From the NCBI GenBank assembly GCA_963281155.1, contig CAUJLY010000006.1:9424001-9488000 (forward strand): DNA of 64,000 bases, given 5' to 3'. Under the pieces are notes generated by a model that had not been told where the DNA came from, ran no database searches, and was given only the letters and a program-made list of their open reading frames with translations. A program made the position numbers and the translations under genes. Source of the stretch: Rhabditophanes sp. KR3021. Its lineage: Eukaryota; Nematoda; Chromadorea; Rhabditida; Alloionematidae. Of the stretch, positions 50,712-63,600 are shown piece after piece (the stretch's first letter is position 1; every line of letters begins with the position of its first letter).

Positions 50712-53700
50712 TCAAGGATATAAGAAAGTATGAACAGTATGCTGAGTGAGTTTTCTGATTTTACTGGATTCCATGTGGATAATACCATCGAAACTGCTAA
50801 AGTTGCATTCATTGTGAATCACCATTAGCACAGTAGTTTCTGGGAGGTAATCTGCAATGTTTTTAATCATTTTCGAGTGCAAATCATTATCAAGTTGACT
50901 TGTTCCTTCATCAATGAGTAGAATCTAAATATATAAAAATAATTGATTATAAACTGGTTTATTTACCTTTGGTCTTGCCAATATAACTCGAGCTAAAGCT
51001 ATGACTTGCTTTTGACCAGCACTGATATTTGATCCGTTGTCAGCAATCATGAAATTAAGTCCGTTTAATGCACACAATATATTTAAAGTATCAGATCCTT
51101 CGAAAAATTCCTTTATTTCCTGGTCAGTCAGGTTTTTGTTTACTCCAACTTTTAAATTTGACCTGATAGTCCCGGCAAATATAAATGGATCTTGTGTTAT
51201 AGTTGCGATACTTTGTCTTAATTCACTAAATTTGAGATCTCTTATATTGATACCACCAATAATAATGCGGCCTTTATCGATTGAATAAGCCTTGAGAATG
51301 GCGCCGAATAAGGAACTTTTTCCTGACCCAGTTCTTCCGCAAACAGCGATTTTTTTACCAGAGTTAACGGCAAAAGAAACATCATCTAGAGCTTGATGAT
51401 TGGTAGAATTATACTTCAAGGAAACACGTTCAAATAAAATTTCATTTGATGGAGTTTGAGTACGAATAGTTGCTAACTCTGGATTTGTGTTAAGATGGAC
51501 AACAGTGCCACTTGCATTAATATCAGGAGATGGAAGTTTATGTGCTTTAAAAACTCCATTCGGTGATGGAGCGGCGGATCCTTCACTTTGCTGATTAGAT
51601 GATTGCGGTGATCCACTTGATTCAAGATATCCAAGTTTAACAAGACGAGAAATTGTTTGCCTAGAATCCAATCTTGTTCTGTCTGCTTGATTACGACTTA
51701 AGTCCATTTCTCCGAATGAATCATCAAAGTCAACTTCCCTTGGAACATTTTGAATGAAATGTGAGATTCTTTCAACAGATACCATCTCCTTTTCTGTTTC
51801 AATAAAGGAGTTCAGAATTGAGTTAAGCAAATTTGTCATGGACAGTGCGTATGTAATTGCCAGCCCAACCAAACTTGTGTCAAACAGACCGAAGTGTTTT
51901 TGCAAGATCGAAGCAAATGCTACAGCTGCAATCATAATAACACCCATTATTTGAAGTCTAACCGAAAGCCATTGAGAAGATGCTAAATTCGAGTATTGGG
52001 CACGCAAATTATTTGTAATACGTTTTTTCATAATTTCAGTAAAATCAGAAACCAATTTAAATGCCTTAATTGTAATGGTTCCATTAAATGTGTCATTTAC
52101 ATGTGAAAAGATAGGAGATAATGTAGTTGTCGTAAGTCGTTTAACTTCGCAAGTTGTGAATCGGTAGTAGTATTGTAGTCCATAGTACAAAATACCCGTC
52201 AAAATGACAAATGGCAGTAAAATAGGTAAAGCATACAAACTGAGAATCATTGAACCCATCAAGTTAAAAACTGATGCCAAGAAAATATTCAATTGGAAAG
52301 GAAGTGAATCATCGACCGTAAAGACATCCGAGCACAGTCTATTAACAACAACACCCCATGGAGTTTTGTCCCACCATTCGAGTTTAGCACTTATTACACA
52401 TTTTAGCAAATGACCGTGTAAGTTAGAGGTAGCAACGATTCCACCATAAGCAAACAAAAATGATCTCATTAGTGTAAATAAAGTATTCAAAAAAGCCACA
52501 ATTACATAAATCTTGAAGTAATATTTTGTTGTTTCCCATTCATCTTCTGTGTAAGCATCTTTTCCATGCGAAAAATTAACAGTGGAAGTGCCATTAGGAT
52601 CATTTTTAGCTGTCCATTCTCCCAACCAAGCCTCAGACCCATTCTTAGTAATTTGCATAGCAAAAATTGAAATAATAATTGCACCGGACAAGATATACCC
52701 AGCAGCATTGATGTAATCCTTGTAGATATGTAAACGAACTCGTCCTTTTTGGCTAATTTCTTTGTCATCAACTGGATCAGTTGGAATTACAAATTCTGGT
52801 TCTTCTAACTCGCTTTTAGAGAGTGAATTGTCTTCATCTAAAACCACTTCTGATTCAATTTTTTCTTTAAATAATTCACTAGCAGGACCTTGCCTGATGA
52901 GTTGCCCAATATTATTCAAAACAATCAAATGGTCACACTTTTTCAAAAACTCCAAATTATGCGAAGCAATTATGGCTGATTTACCCTTGGCCCTAATTTC
53001 ATTGACGATAAATGATTTCCAAACATGGCGAGCCGTTCTATTATCTAACGCAGACATTGGACTGTCCAATAAAAACAAACTACAGTTTTGATAGATTGCT
53101 CTAGCCATCATCATTCTAACTCTTTGCCCTCCTGAAATCGTAGCTCCGCCGTCTGTTATAAAGTAATCATCATGTCCTGGGAAGTTAGCAATGTCTTCAG
53201 TTAAACAAGCTCCCTTGACTGCGGCACGATAGTCTTCCTCATCGTAAGCTTTCCCACACAAAATGTTTTCTTTGACTGTTCCGCGAATCAACCAGGAATC
53301 ATGTCCGATATAACCAATCGGAGTTCCAACAAATGAGGGATCAACAGTTATTGACTTTTCCTCTTCCTTGCAATTGTTTAATTCCCCGAGAACAGTAAGC
53401 AGGAGTGTAGTTTTGCCGGCATTAATTGGACCCATAACACCAATAATCTTTCCTTTTTCCAATTTAAAAGAGATGGATTTGATAGTAGGTACATCGGTAT
53501 CTATTGAATATACAAAACTAGCATCTTCAACCTGAACAGCATATGGCGAGTTACTAGAAACATGATAAGAATCTCCCGGAAGAGATGGTTGCAAATCTGC
53601 AAATTGACTTAGTCTTTTTAATGAAACATAAGATTCAATAACACCATTTAAAACCCATGGAAAGGCATTTAAAGGTGTAATCAACATGTTTATTAAAGCC

Positions 53701-55790
53701 AAACACGTAAACACTTTGGAAGCTGTGAGGACTTGTTCCATTATCAAAGTGTAAGTTCCGAAAATCGAAATTGTAATTAAAACTGGACATGAAGCCCACA
53801 AGTAAACACACATGGCATCGAGATATTTCCTCTTTTTCAAGAAAGACAACTCCTCGGTACGGATTAGATTGATCTTGGCTTCGAATTGTTCGTCCCATCC
53901 GCATAGTTTTACACATTTGATCCCTTTCATGGTTTCACTTAGAAGTTTCATTCTTTCATCCTTTAGTCGCATCATTCCTGTGGAAAGCTCTCCTATCTTG
54001 ACACTGATAAATTTATTCAACGGAATCATAAAAGCACTTATGATCAAAATGGCCACAAATGCCCACCCAACTTCTCGATAAATTAGAGCCAATGCAACGA
54101 TAAATTGAAAGGGCATCGACCAAAAGGAATGAAAAGAATTGCAAAAGTTGGAAATTCTATCGGTATCGATGGAGATGAAGTTGGCAATTTGGCCAGACGA
54201 GTAGTCTTTTAACACAAACTTTTTGACAACAAAAATTTTGTCGTAAATTAGCATAGTTGTGGCTGTTTTAATTTTCATAGCTACTTTGTTGACATAAAAA
54301 TTGTACTGGACATTGTTAAAGACAGAGATCGAGGATGCAACCAAGATAAAAAATGAGTATTTGATCATTCCATTAACGTCATTTGCTTGGGTGGCTATGA
54401 TGAGCATGCTTAGAAGGAGGGGTCCAGCAAAGGAAGTGATGTCCGCACAGATTCTGGGGATTGCTAAGACGAAGAACTCAACGCCAAAGGATTTGTATAA
54501 AGCTCCAAATAAAGAAATGGACTTTTCTTCCTCACTCCTTTTTTTTGTATTTTCAGCGAAAGTTTTATGAATCATGTCAACATTTAAGGAGTTTGGTAAT
54601 TGAAACAAATCGTCAACACTATCCAATTGCCGTTTGTATCCTTTTTCAATTAAGCCAGTTGTCCATGTGAAAAATAATTTCGAAAACCAACTACACTCTT
54701 CATCCGTAACCAAAACAATTTCCTCCCCCAAAAGAGTTTCCTCGTCATCATCAACTCTATTACTTTCATTATCATCATCTACATGCAACAACTCATGCGC
54801 AGCAACATACCTAAGTCAAAGAATAAATTTATTTCAAGTTACATAAAATATATTATTTTGATTCGATGATGAAATTAAAAATTACAGGACTAAAAAATAA
54901 ATATACAAACACAAGTATCAAAAAATGAACCAGCTATCAATAATATTCTTCTTGATATTCGTCAACATAAGTTGTAAAAGTCAAATATTTTCTGAAAAGT
55001 TGTCATAGACATAAAAAGTGGTGACAAAAGGGAAGCAACAAAATAGTTAAAAAGAGGGTAAACATTAGAGTGTTATTAAAGCGCTTTAACAATATCCCAT
55101 AACATACCTTGCAATTCTCCATTCATAGAACATATTGATGTAGTTGATGAGATGGAAGACAAAGCCGACCAACATTAAGTAACATCGTGGATCAAAAAAA
55201 CCATAAGCAATCCATCTTTGAACTCCGATTATTATAAAAGCTTTTGACACGCAAGAATACACCAGGTTGAAGTAAAATTTGCGATGCCAATACCCGAAAT
55301 GATTTACCAAGTACCAGAAGGAGGCATAGAAAAACCAAATAAAAATCATGACTGTATATTCAATCAGCAAGACTTGAGACAGCCTGTACATCGGTGTAAT
55401 GGAAGATAGAATTGCACTAACAATCAGGAAGACTATGGCACTGCAAATGCAAAGTAGTTTCCCCATCTGAATGCTGTATATTTTTTGATTTGGCACTCTT
55501 GGTGATTGAGTCTAGAAAGCTAGGGTTTACACAATTTGCTGTGATTGTCCTTAACTTACGAATTTTAACATATTCAACAGAGTAAAGAAAAACAGAATCA
55601 AATGTTCTGTCACAATAGACCCAAATTCAGTACATGGTGTCAATGAATGGGTGGTTTCATCAAATATGTACTTAGTGTAAAATGTTGCTGCCGATTCATT
55701 AAACCCACAAAAAGAAGCCACGTCTTTCCAGGAGGTACTTTCATTAGAAAATAACTTTGACCCAAAGGATCCATCCGAAAGATGAGCCAT
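50712..55790 (-). CDS. ABCC10/MRP7-type ABC transporter
   Basis: Exons 55790-55560, 55511-55108, 54810-50967 and 50924-50712 join in frame to 1563 aa. Exons 1-2 form a TMD0-like multi-helix N-terminus; TMD1 shows ABCC10 blocks such as EVGWAFVAILIISAFMIPLN, MKGIKCVKLCGWDEQF and LDAMCVYLWASCPVL. NBD1: Walker A GPINAGKT at 672-679, signature ISGGQ at 770-774, Walker B LFLLDS with Asp 794 and Ser 795 where ABCC proteins have Asp or Glu; the Q-loop Gln is replaced (YIGHDSW). NBD2 has Walker A GRTGSGKS, signature ISAGQ, ILLIDEGTSQLD with the catalytic Glu and a VIHN H-loop. A Ser/Pro-rich linker of about 90 residues precedes NBD2. ABCC10 exports amphipathic anions and conjugates. The long frame starting at 54791 is only exon 3. 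Confidence 0.92.
54811..55107 (-). other. Intron 2 of ABCC10-like gene
   Basis: A 297-nt intron with GTATGT donor and TTAG acceptor splitting an Arg codon (IAR|YVAAHE). It is long for this window and contains no supported feature. Confidence 0.7.
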
Positions 55791-57577
55791 CTTATGAAAT
55801 GACCGATAAACTAGAACCAAAAATCAAAATGCTTATTATATTCTAAAAGTGTATCCTAAAGACCAATAAATATAAATACACTTTGACAGACCTATAAAAG
55901 TTGATAATTTATATGCAATTTTGATACAAAATGGTTGTTGTTAAATAGGATCATTAAATTTAATTACTAATAACATATATCATAAAAGTAAATGCTTTTA
56001 AACAAAGTCACAAACTTGAATTATTAAGGTATCTAAAGTTTGGTAATGATCAAATAAATATCGCTCTATAATATATTTTTTAATATGCAAAGCTAGCGAA
56101 TGGGGTTCACTAAATACAATAAATTCAGTCTGCAAAGCATACTATATTCCAAAAGCTCTTGCAAACTCCACATATGAACACATAGCTGGAGCACAGAGTA
56201 TTAATAGATGTTATTTAATCAAAAGTTATTGATACATACATCTGATATGTCAGCACTTTTTAAATATGATAAATCAAACAGAATAAGCCATTTTTAAATG
56301 ACTGTGATGGGGAAAGACGTTAATGTCAAAAAATAGGCTTTAAACTGTTGCTACATTTTTTGATGGAACAACTATATGTTTCCACTTTTCTCTGAATTAT
56401 GAATCAAGATAAAAGGTCCGAAAATGTTGACATTTTAGTATTTATGTTGATAACAAAATATTAGTGTACATAAAATTAAGAGATGTACATATAATAGATT
56501 TATTTTGTGGAGGAGATACTTCATACTAATATGGTTGGTGATGGTAACACTTTGAAATAATAGAGAACTACTCTGGTGAATATATTATAAATGGGTAGTA
56601 GGTGTAGTCCTCAAAATGAGGGAAAAGCGATAAAATGATGACTAAGGAGATCGCCAACCCGGTAGTATGGATGATGATGCTTAATACATAGTTTAAATCA
56701 TTTTTCTAAAGATAAACTATTGTACATTGCAATTTTTTAAAAAATGGTTTGAATGGTAAACATAAATAACACGATACAATGGGATAATTTATTATTACGA
56801 AAATATAACCGATTCGTAAACACTTCAAAATTAATTGAATAAATGGAGTTCAAAAAACATACACTACACCTAACTTAGACGATCCATTAAAATAATAGAA
56901 AAATAATTAGGTTAAAGCTTACTAAAAATATGTAATCTCATCCACTTTGACAGATCATCCTGTGGTAATAAAAAATAAGACAAACTTCGCCTAGATGAAA
57001 GAAAGCCATTACTGATAATTTATGTTACTAAGTAATTAATTATATTTTTTAAAATTAATTTAAGCTGCCCACTACGCAATTTAAATTGCCTTTGATTTAA
57101 AATTTAGTAAACAAGATGTTATACTTCGTTGCAAACAAATAGATATTTATTTTAATACAAAAAGAACATTATCAAAAAGAAATCATAAACACTTGCAAAG
57201 AGACGGCATTTGATGTTGAAAGATTGCGAAAATGGTTGAATATAATAAAAAAATATTGATTTCATTACAAGAAAAAGAGTGCAATTAAATTGTATGTGAA
57301 ATTATTTCACTTGTGTTGATGCCATATTAAAAGGTACTATAAAAAGGTGTAAACTTGTCAATTAAACAAATGTTGTGATGTGGTAATTAACAATTATAAA
57401 GGGGAAAGTGAGCATATAATATATTTCAGTAATGTTAAATATTTTATGAATTGGAGTTTATAATCCTGATATAACATCATAGATATCATTAAGCTTACCG
57501 ACATCAAAGGGATAATATATTGGTAAGTAATATGTAAAATTTGTAGATTAAAATAGTTTCAAATTACCAACGCCAGA
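55791..57577. other. Intergenic upstream of ABCC10
   Basis: No supported gene in 1.8 kb. A slightly GC-richer patch at about 56.58-56.70 kb is open on the minus strand for 37 codons (SIIIHTTGLAISLVIILSL and more), but has no start, splice partner or family; I do not call it. TGGTTCTAG near 55814 may be the leader acceptor of the ABCC10 gene. Confidence 0.45.
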
Positions 57578-58489
57578 TTAAACTGCTTGCGATGCTTGTC
57601 TTGCGTTCGTTGGTGGACCCTCACGAAATAGAGAGTAGTCGAAGATGGCGGAAAGCTCTATAAATGTAATTGACAATACAAGGAAAAAAAGAAAGAATAT
57701 GAAGATCAAAAAATACTTGACAGCTGCACCACCAGTCCAATCGTAAAAAATACTGGGAAAGGTGAGTCTGTTGGTGTCTCCATAAATTTGGTTCAATGCG
57801 GAATGTTGACTAATAATTCCTGCCATTATTTCTTTGTCTTCTTCAAATTCTAATTGATATGTTTGATTGCTCTTGTGCTTGTAAGTAGAAATAAAAGAAG
57901 TATAGAGGGAATTTTGAAATTTTGAATGAAATGCCAAAGACTTATAGACTTTGCTTTTTTTGTAAGCATGTAATGAAGACATAGAATGAACGGCAATATG
58001 GTGAGGAATTCGATGAATATCACACTCTCCCTTCAAAAAGGCATCGTAAATTCCTTGAGACTTAAGTAAGGATGTGCAATCAAATACTAAATTCAAAATA
58101 CCACTTCTGTCTAAAAGATCGCGAACAGCGTTAATGATGTCATCATCTTCAATAAATCCAACAACCACGCTCAAGCTTTCTTGAATTACGACATTGTTAA
58201 GAAAGTAAAGTGTAAACTCAGGTGGAACAACCTTAAACGTATTATTAATTTTTTATTTGGTATAACTTACGCACATGGATTTACTTCTGCCTATAGCAAA
58301 GACAGTCTCGTCAAGTTTTTCATAGTAAATTGGTTTGTCTGGAAAGACATAAATCTTAGCAATAGGATACAAATTGTAATCCTTTTTGCCATTTTCAATA
58401 TATTTGACAAAGGTATGAGTAGTGTCTTCAACAATTCTATTAGGTATTAATTCCTCAATTTCGCGATCAGCAATACTACTACTACTCAT
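57578..58489 (-). CDS. Orphan tail-anchored protein
   Basis: Exons 58489-58271 and 58231-57578 (39-nt intron, TTTAAG acceptor) join in frame to 290 aa. No signal peptide is present. The soluble part includes a Glu-rich N-terminus, FTLYFLNNVVIQESLSVVVG, FIEDDDIINAVRDLLDRSG and a His/Ser segment (IPHHIAVHSMSSLHAYKKS). A single hydrophobic helix near the C-terminus (YFLIFIFFLFFLVLSITFIE) followed by about 30 residues suggests insertion with the bulk in the cytosol. The second exon reads in frame upstream of the first possible start within it, which supports the join. I do not recognise a family. A TTTTAG acceptor (58505-58513) lies 15 nt before ATG. Confidence 0.7.
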
Positions 58490-58504
58490 AGCTTTCTAGG
58501 TGAT

Positions 58505-58513
58505 CTAAAAAGT
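58505..58513 (-). promoter_or_regulatory. Predicted trans-splice acceptor of orphan gene
   Basis: CTTTTTAG on the minus strand ends 15 nt before ATG 58489; fits spliced-leader addition. Confidence 0.45.
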
Positions 58514-60650
58514 CAGTAATAAGTAAAGATAATAATTTTAATTGAACCAATATTATATTAGAAAATAAAAAGAATGCTGATGAACAAAAAAATTGTGAAA
58601 TTGTGGATTGATATATGATGCGATTGTGTAGGTCAATCATTAAATCCTTAAAATAAATAATTTATATTGCTACATATTTGCATTGTAATTGAATAGTAGA
58701 AATTGTTTTAATAAAAACAGTAAAGATAATTTTTGATCGTATTTGATACTGGAAGTTTCAATTACACCAAAAAACAACTCAAGGTGAAATGAAATTTACG
58801 GCGTGGATAATGTAATCTATTTTAAGTAGGATAATAATGTAAAAATGTCAATGAGTATAGTTTGTCCTGATAAGGGTATAGTGTGTAAACTTAGTTTTTT
58901 AAGAGTTGTGTTTTGATAAATTAAAATAGAACATTTACAGTATTGAGATACATCATTTAAATATCTATTTGCAAATTACGTTCATAAAAAATGGACTAAT
59001 TAAAAACAAATTTTTTAAAGTCAAGATGTGGAAAATTTGATTTTAAATAATATTATTAAACTAACGAATCTGGCCTAACTACAAAGTGCATCATTTTTAA
59101 ATGCTTGAACTTTCTTTTGAAGTGTCAGATATCTTTATTTCTTGTAAATTGGGCTTAATATCACTGAAAAACTAGAAATTATAAACTAATTAATTGGTAT
59201 GTGTTTATTAGGTTTGAATTAGGCTAATAAGTATAAGGAAATAAGTAATTTTAACTTATTAGGCCGAGATTTGATTACATTTAATTAGATGAATTTTTCC
59301 TGGAATGGTAAAAAATGGAATATACGATTTTTGTTCAAAGAGTGTTAATCTTTTGTTAGGAGTGGATTTTGAAAATGACAAAGTACTAACAAACATCAAA
59401 ATGGTATATGTGAACCACTTTGAAAGTAAGCCGTTTTTTATGGCTTATCATTAAATATTTTGGTGCTTATTACCTTAACCATGAAAAAAGACATTTCAAA
59501 AGCTTCCAGTTACTTTATTAAAATTAAATTTATGTGTGATATTTTATGTGTAATTTTTAATACACCACAATAATTGGTGCCAATAAACGTTTGTATTTAC
59601 TCTTTGTTGAGGCGACAAGTTTAAATATTTGTTTTTTATGGTTTACAAAGAAACAATTATAAATGTTGAGTGTGGTCTATTGATAAGGAAATATGATTTT
59701 TTTGCGCCATAACGAGTTCGTCTAATTCTGTATTCATATCACTAGTTACAATATTCAAAAATTCCCGGAAAGTAATTGCCTTTATGTGATATCATTTATT
59801 TGCTTTGTTAGGCATTTTTTAATGTCAATATAAAGGTAGTTGAAAATGTACTTCTTAAAATGATGATATTTTAAATAAATTAAAAGCAGAATTTATCAGC
59901 TAAAACATCTATCTAAATTTCAAACTATTCACAAAGAAGTCGAAAAAATTACTACAAATTTTAAATTTGAACCAGCCGAACTGTGTTATTTTAAAAACCA
60001 ATTGTACTTTTAACAACCCAACTTCTTTACTTTTAAAAAACCAACTAGCACTCTTCAACTAAATTACAAACAATAGTAATGCATTCACAGTATATAGAAA
60101 TTATCAGATTTCCTTAACATTCTTGATATACACTTTCTTAAGACAAGCTTATTCAATAATATAATATAGATAATGATGAGTAATTAAAACCAAGTATAAG
60201 CGATTCATTAACAGATCAGTTATTATTCCCTAAATTATCTTCTGAATAATAAATTCTTTTTTCTTATCTTTTTCACACCAAATATGCATACAATTTCGTC
60301 ATTATGCCCCCTCAGTTACATATAAAATGATTTATACATACTCATCACTTGAATTTCATAAATCATAAATGGATGTTCATTAAAATATACAATTTTTGAT
60401 CATATAAGATTACCTGAATTTAAGCGTTTTAAAGGATTATACTTTACACTTTTCTAGCCGAAAATGGCCTAAACAGTTGTGTTACTTTGACGAGCGATGA
60501 ATTGGAAACACCTCTAGCTATAATCTCTTTATCTTAATGCTTTTTTATCACTTCAGTGCAGATTAATAATGATTAGATTGATACAAAGTATATAAAAATC
60601 AAAAAAATGATTAACATCGTTCATAGTTTTTGATTTTGTTTACGGCAAAA
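58514..60650. other. Intergenic, divergent promoters
   Basis: Between the orphan gene (minus) and the EGF/VWA gene (plus). AT-rich with no supported exon, RNA gene or repeat. Confidence 0.5.
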
Positions 60651-63600
60651 ATGAGAATATTCAAAGCAGCAACTTTGTTAGTTGCTTTTCTAGTTTCTAC
60701 TGTTACATCAAGTCACCTTTATGAAGCTCACTTTCATTTTAAAGATATTGAAAGGAAGCATATAGATGCTCACAATAGTTGGGACGCTTTCCAGAGAAAA
60801 CATACAAGTAATATCGAAAGAACAGTATGTTTAAAATTAATGTAACAATTCATCATATAATTTATTAGTTGTATCAATATTTGGGTGGTAGTCTCGTTGA
60901 TAACAGTATTTATGATGCTTATTTAAGTGGTTTTCATAACCATAATATGGATACAGTCATTTTTAAGGCGCAACTTTTGTTCCAAAATAAAATGACTAGG
61001 AAAGACATTATTGACAAAGTCCATGTTGATTCAAATGACAGGCTAACTATAGTAAAGTTGAAGCCATTACATATAACGAGTAAAGTCGTTCAGAATATCC
61101 AATCAACATTTAGATTTCCAAATGTTTATAATGAAGATTCTTATTGTTATAATGGAGTAATAACTTTAAACAATACATGCGTTTGCCCAGACTATTTTGA
61201 AGGATCTACTTGTTTTACACCTACTTGCTTAAATGGTGGATATCCTTTAGAATATACCAAGTGTGTATGTCCACCGGGTTTTGCTGGCGAGCATTGCCAA
61301 GCTTTGCCATGTGGAGCATCATCATCAATTGGTGACTTTGATTTTTCAAAGAAATCGTTTATTGTCATAGTAAATACCAGAGAATCAATGACTGTTGATA
61401 CTGAGTATGCTTTCCCTGCAATTGCAAGCAGCGTTGGTGATTTTGTATTAAACAATCCTGACTATTATACCAACTTTATTTTGATAGCATACCTCAAGAA
61501 CAAAAATATGAATTACATGGCAACATTTGAAAGAAACGATTTTCATGAATTCATTGAAGATCTTCAGGATGTTATTATTTCAAATGGAGATGAGCAACAG
61601 CCTACTTTATCGGCGATTATAAAAGGACTTACATCTATCAGAATTCTTAGACCGAAATCGCCAGTTTATTTGTTCACTGATGCAACTATTTCTGATAGTC
61701 TAGCAACTTTAGACCCAAATTATTACTACGATAGTCAATCACAAATTCTTAGACTTCTTTTGGGATGGAATTTGAATTTGCAAATAGCAACAACTACATC
61801 CCCAATTCATCCTTCTTTTACTACTAAAACATTGGATTACCAAGTTTTGCAAGGTTTGGCTCAGGCATCCGGTGGAGATATCTTTAATTTTGGAGCAAAC
61901 AAGAATCTTATTGGGCAATTTGTGGCAAGTTACATGACTGTTTTGGTTAATGTGGAAGCCGCTGAGTACTCATACAATTTTAATGTTGATCCACAAGGTT
62001 CGCCTTATCCACTTTCTTATTACGATAGCAATGCTGATGCATCTTTTGTTTTGATTGTCAGTGGAGAAGTTGAAATTCAAGAAATGGTGCCAACAACTAG
62101 TATAGGAAATATACTCTCAATTTATATTATTCCAAAAGGTAATCCAAATACAATAACGTTCGCAAAAGGAACTGGCATTGATTACCACTTTTATTCAAAA
62201 ATATTATTGGGGATGTACATTGGATTTGCCAGAAGTCAAGCTGCTGACATTGACTCTCTGTTTCCTTTAAATGGCATTCCAGCATATCCAGTAGTTAAAT
62301 CCGGTTTAGGTGATGTTAAAAATCTTGCATTTTTGACAAATATTGTAGATTTTGGTACACAATTTTATACTTCAAATAAGCCACAAACAAGAGATTTAAG
62401 CTGTTTATTTGATAAAAAAATGGATACATTGAAAAAGTGTACAAAAGGAGTATTTATCATCAGTTCAACATTTGTAGTAGGGAAAAACCAACATACGCGT
62501 ATTTATCCATCTTATTGTCCAAGATACTTTCTATCCAAAAGCACCAACCTGCCGAAATGGAGGAACCATGATAAAAGATATATGCCATTGCCCAAACATA
62601 TTTACAGGCGAATATTGCGAAATTCCAGTATGTATAAATGGAGGATTTTTAAATCCATTTTATCAATATGACAAAAGTGTCTGTACATGTCCAGCGGGAT
62701 ATGTTGGCATGAATTGTGAACTGATAACTTGTACTAATTCAGACACAGAAAAATTCGACACTACCAAAAGAACTTTGTCAATTGTTATGTCGGCAACTTC
62801 GTCACAGGCTTATATCAAGATGCAATTATACAATGGAACAAATGCCTTTATCAATAACAATGTTGACATAATGAGTACAATGTATGACCAGTTTGTTATG
62901 ACTAGATATGGTATTGTAACAAAATTGACAGGAGAAACTGAAAATGTTCTTGATCAAATTATTTATGATGATTATCAAACTTTCATGTACCAAATGGAAT
63001 TGCTGAACTTCGAATATACTACATCAACAACCCAAAATACATTATCGGGAATTTATGATGCCCTTTCTGGCAAAATTGCATATAATAAGAAACAAACACT
63101 CATTGTCTTCGTTGATTATGCTGCTAGTGAGTTGGCAACAAACCCTGATTTGCTTGATCAAATCAAACTGCAGGCTATTCAAAATCAAGTCCCTATCAAC
63201 ATTTTCATTACACCTCAATTCTCTGGCAATTCTAGGCAATGTATTGCTACTCAAGACATGGTTCCATTCCAAACATTAGCTAAAGTTACTGGCGGATTCT
63301 TCATAAACCAATGTCAGACATATCACGATCAAACTATTGCTAATTTCATGCAACAATTTTTGAACGTTGGAGCTAGTTTGGAAAGTGTAGCAATTTCGGA
63401 TAATTCTGATTGTAGCGCATTTACAGACATAACAGCTACCTTTAGTCAAGATCTTGGTAATAAGTACGTGCTTATTAATTATGCAGCAGAAGTAGTTCCA
63501 TCTAAATTAATTGTAACTTTGGACGGTGTACCACGTGCATTCTCTTCAATTTCAACTATTCCGTTTATTGCAATTTACGATGTTTCTGCTTTATTGGCAA

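Noticed and set aside
56580..56700. TGATGA motif as a C/D-box snoRNA
   Set aside because: No matching CTGA D box or terminal stem at a suitable distance.
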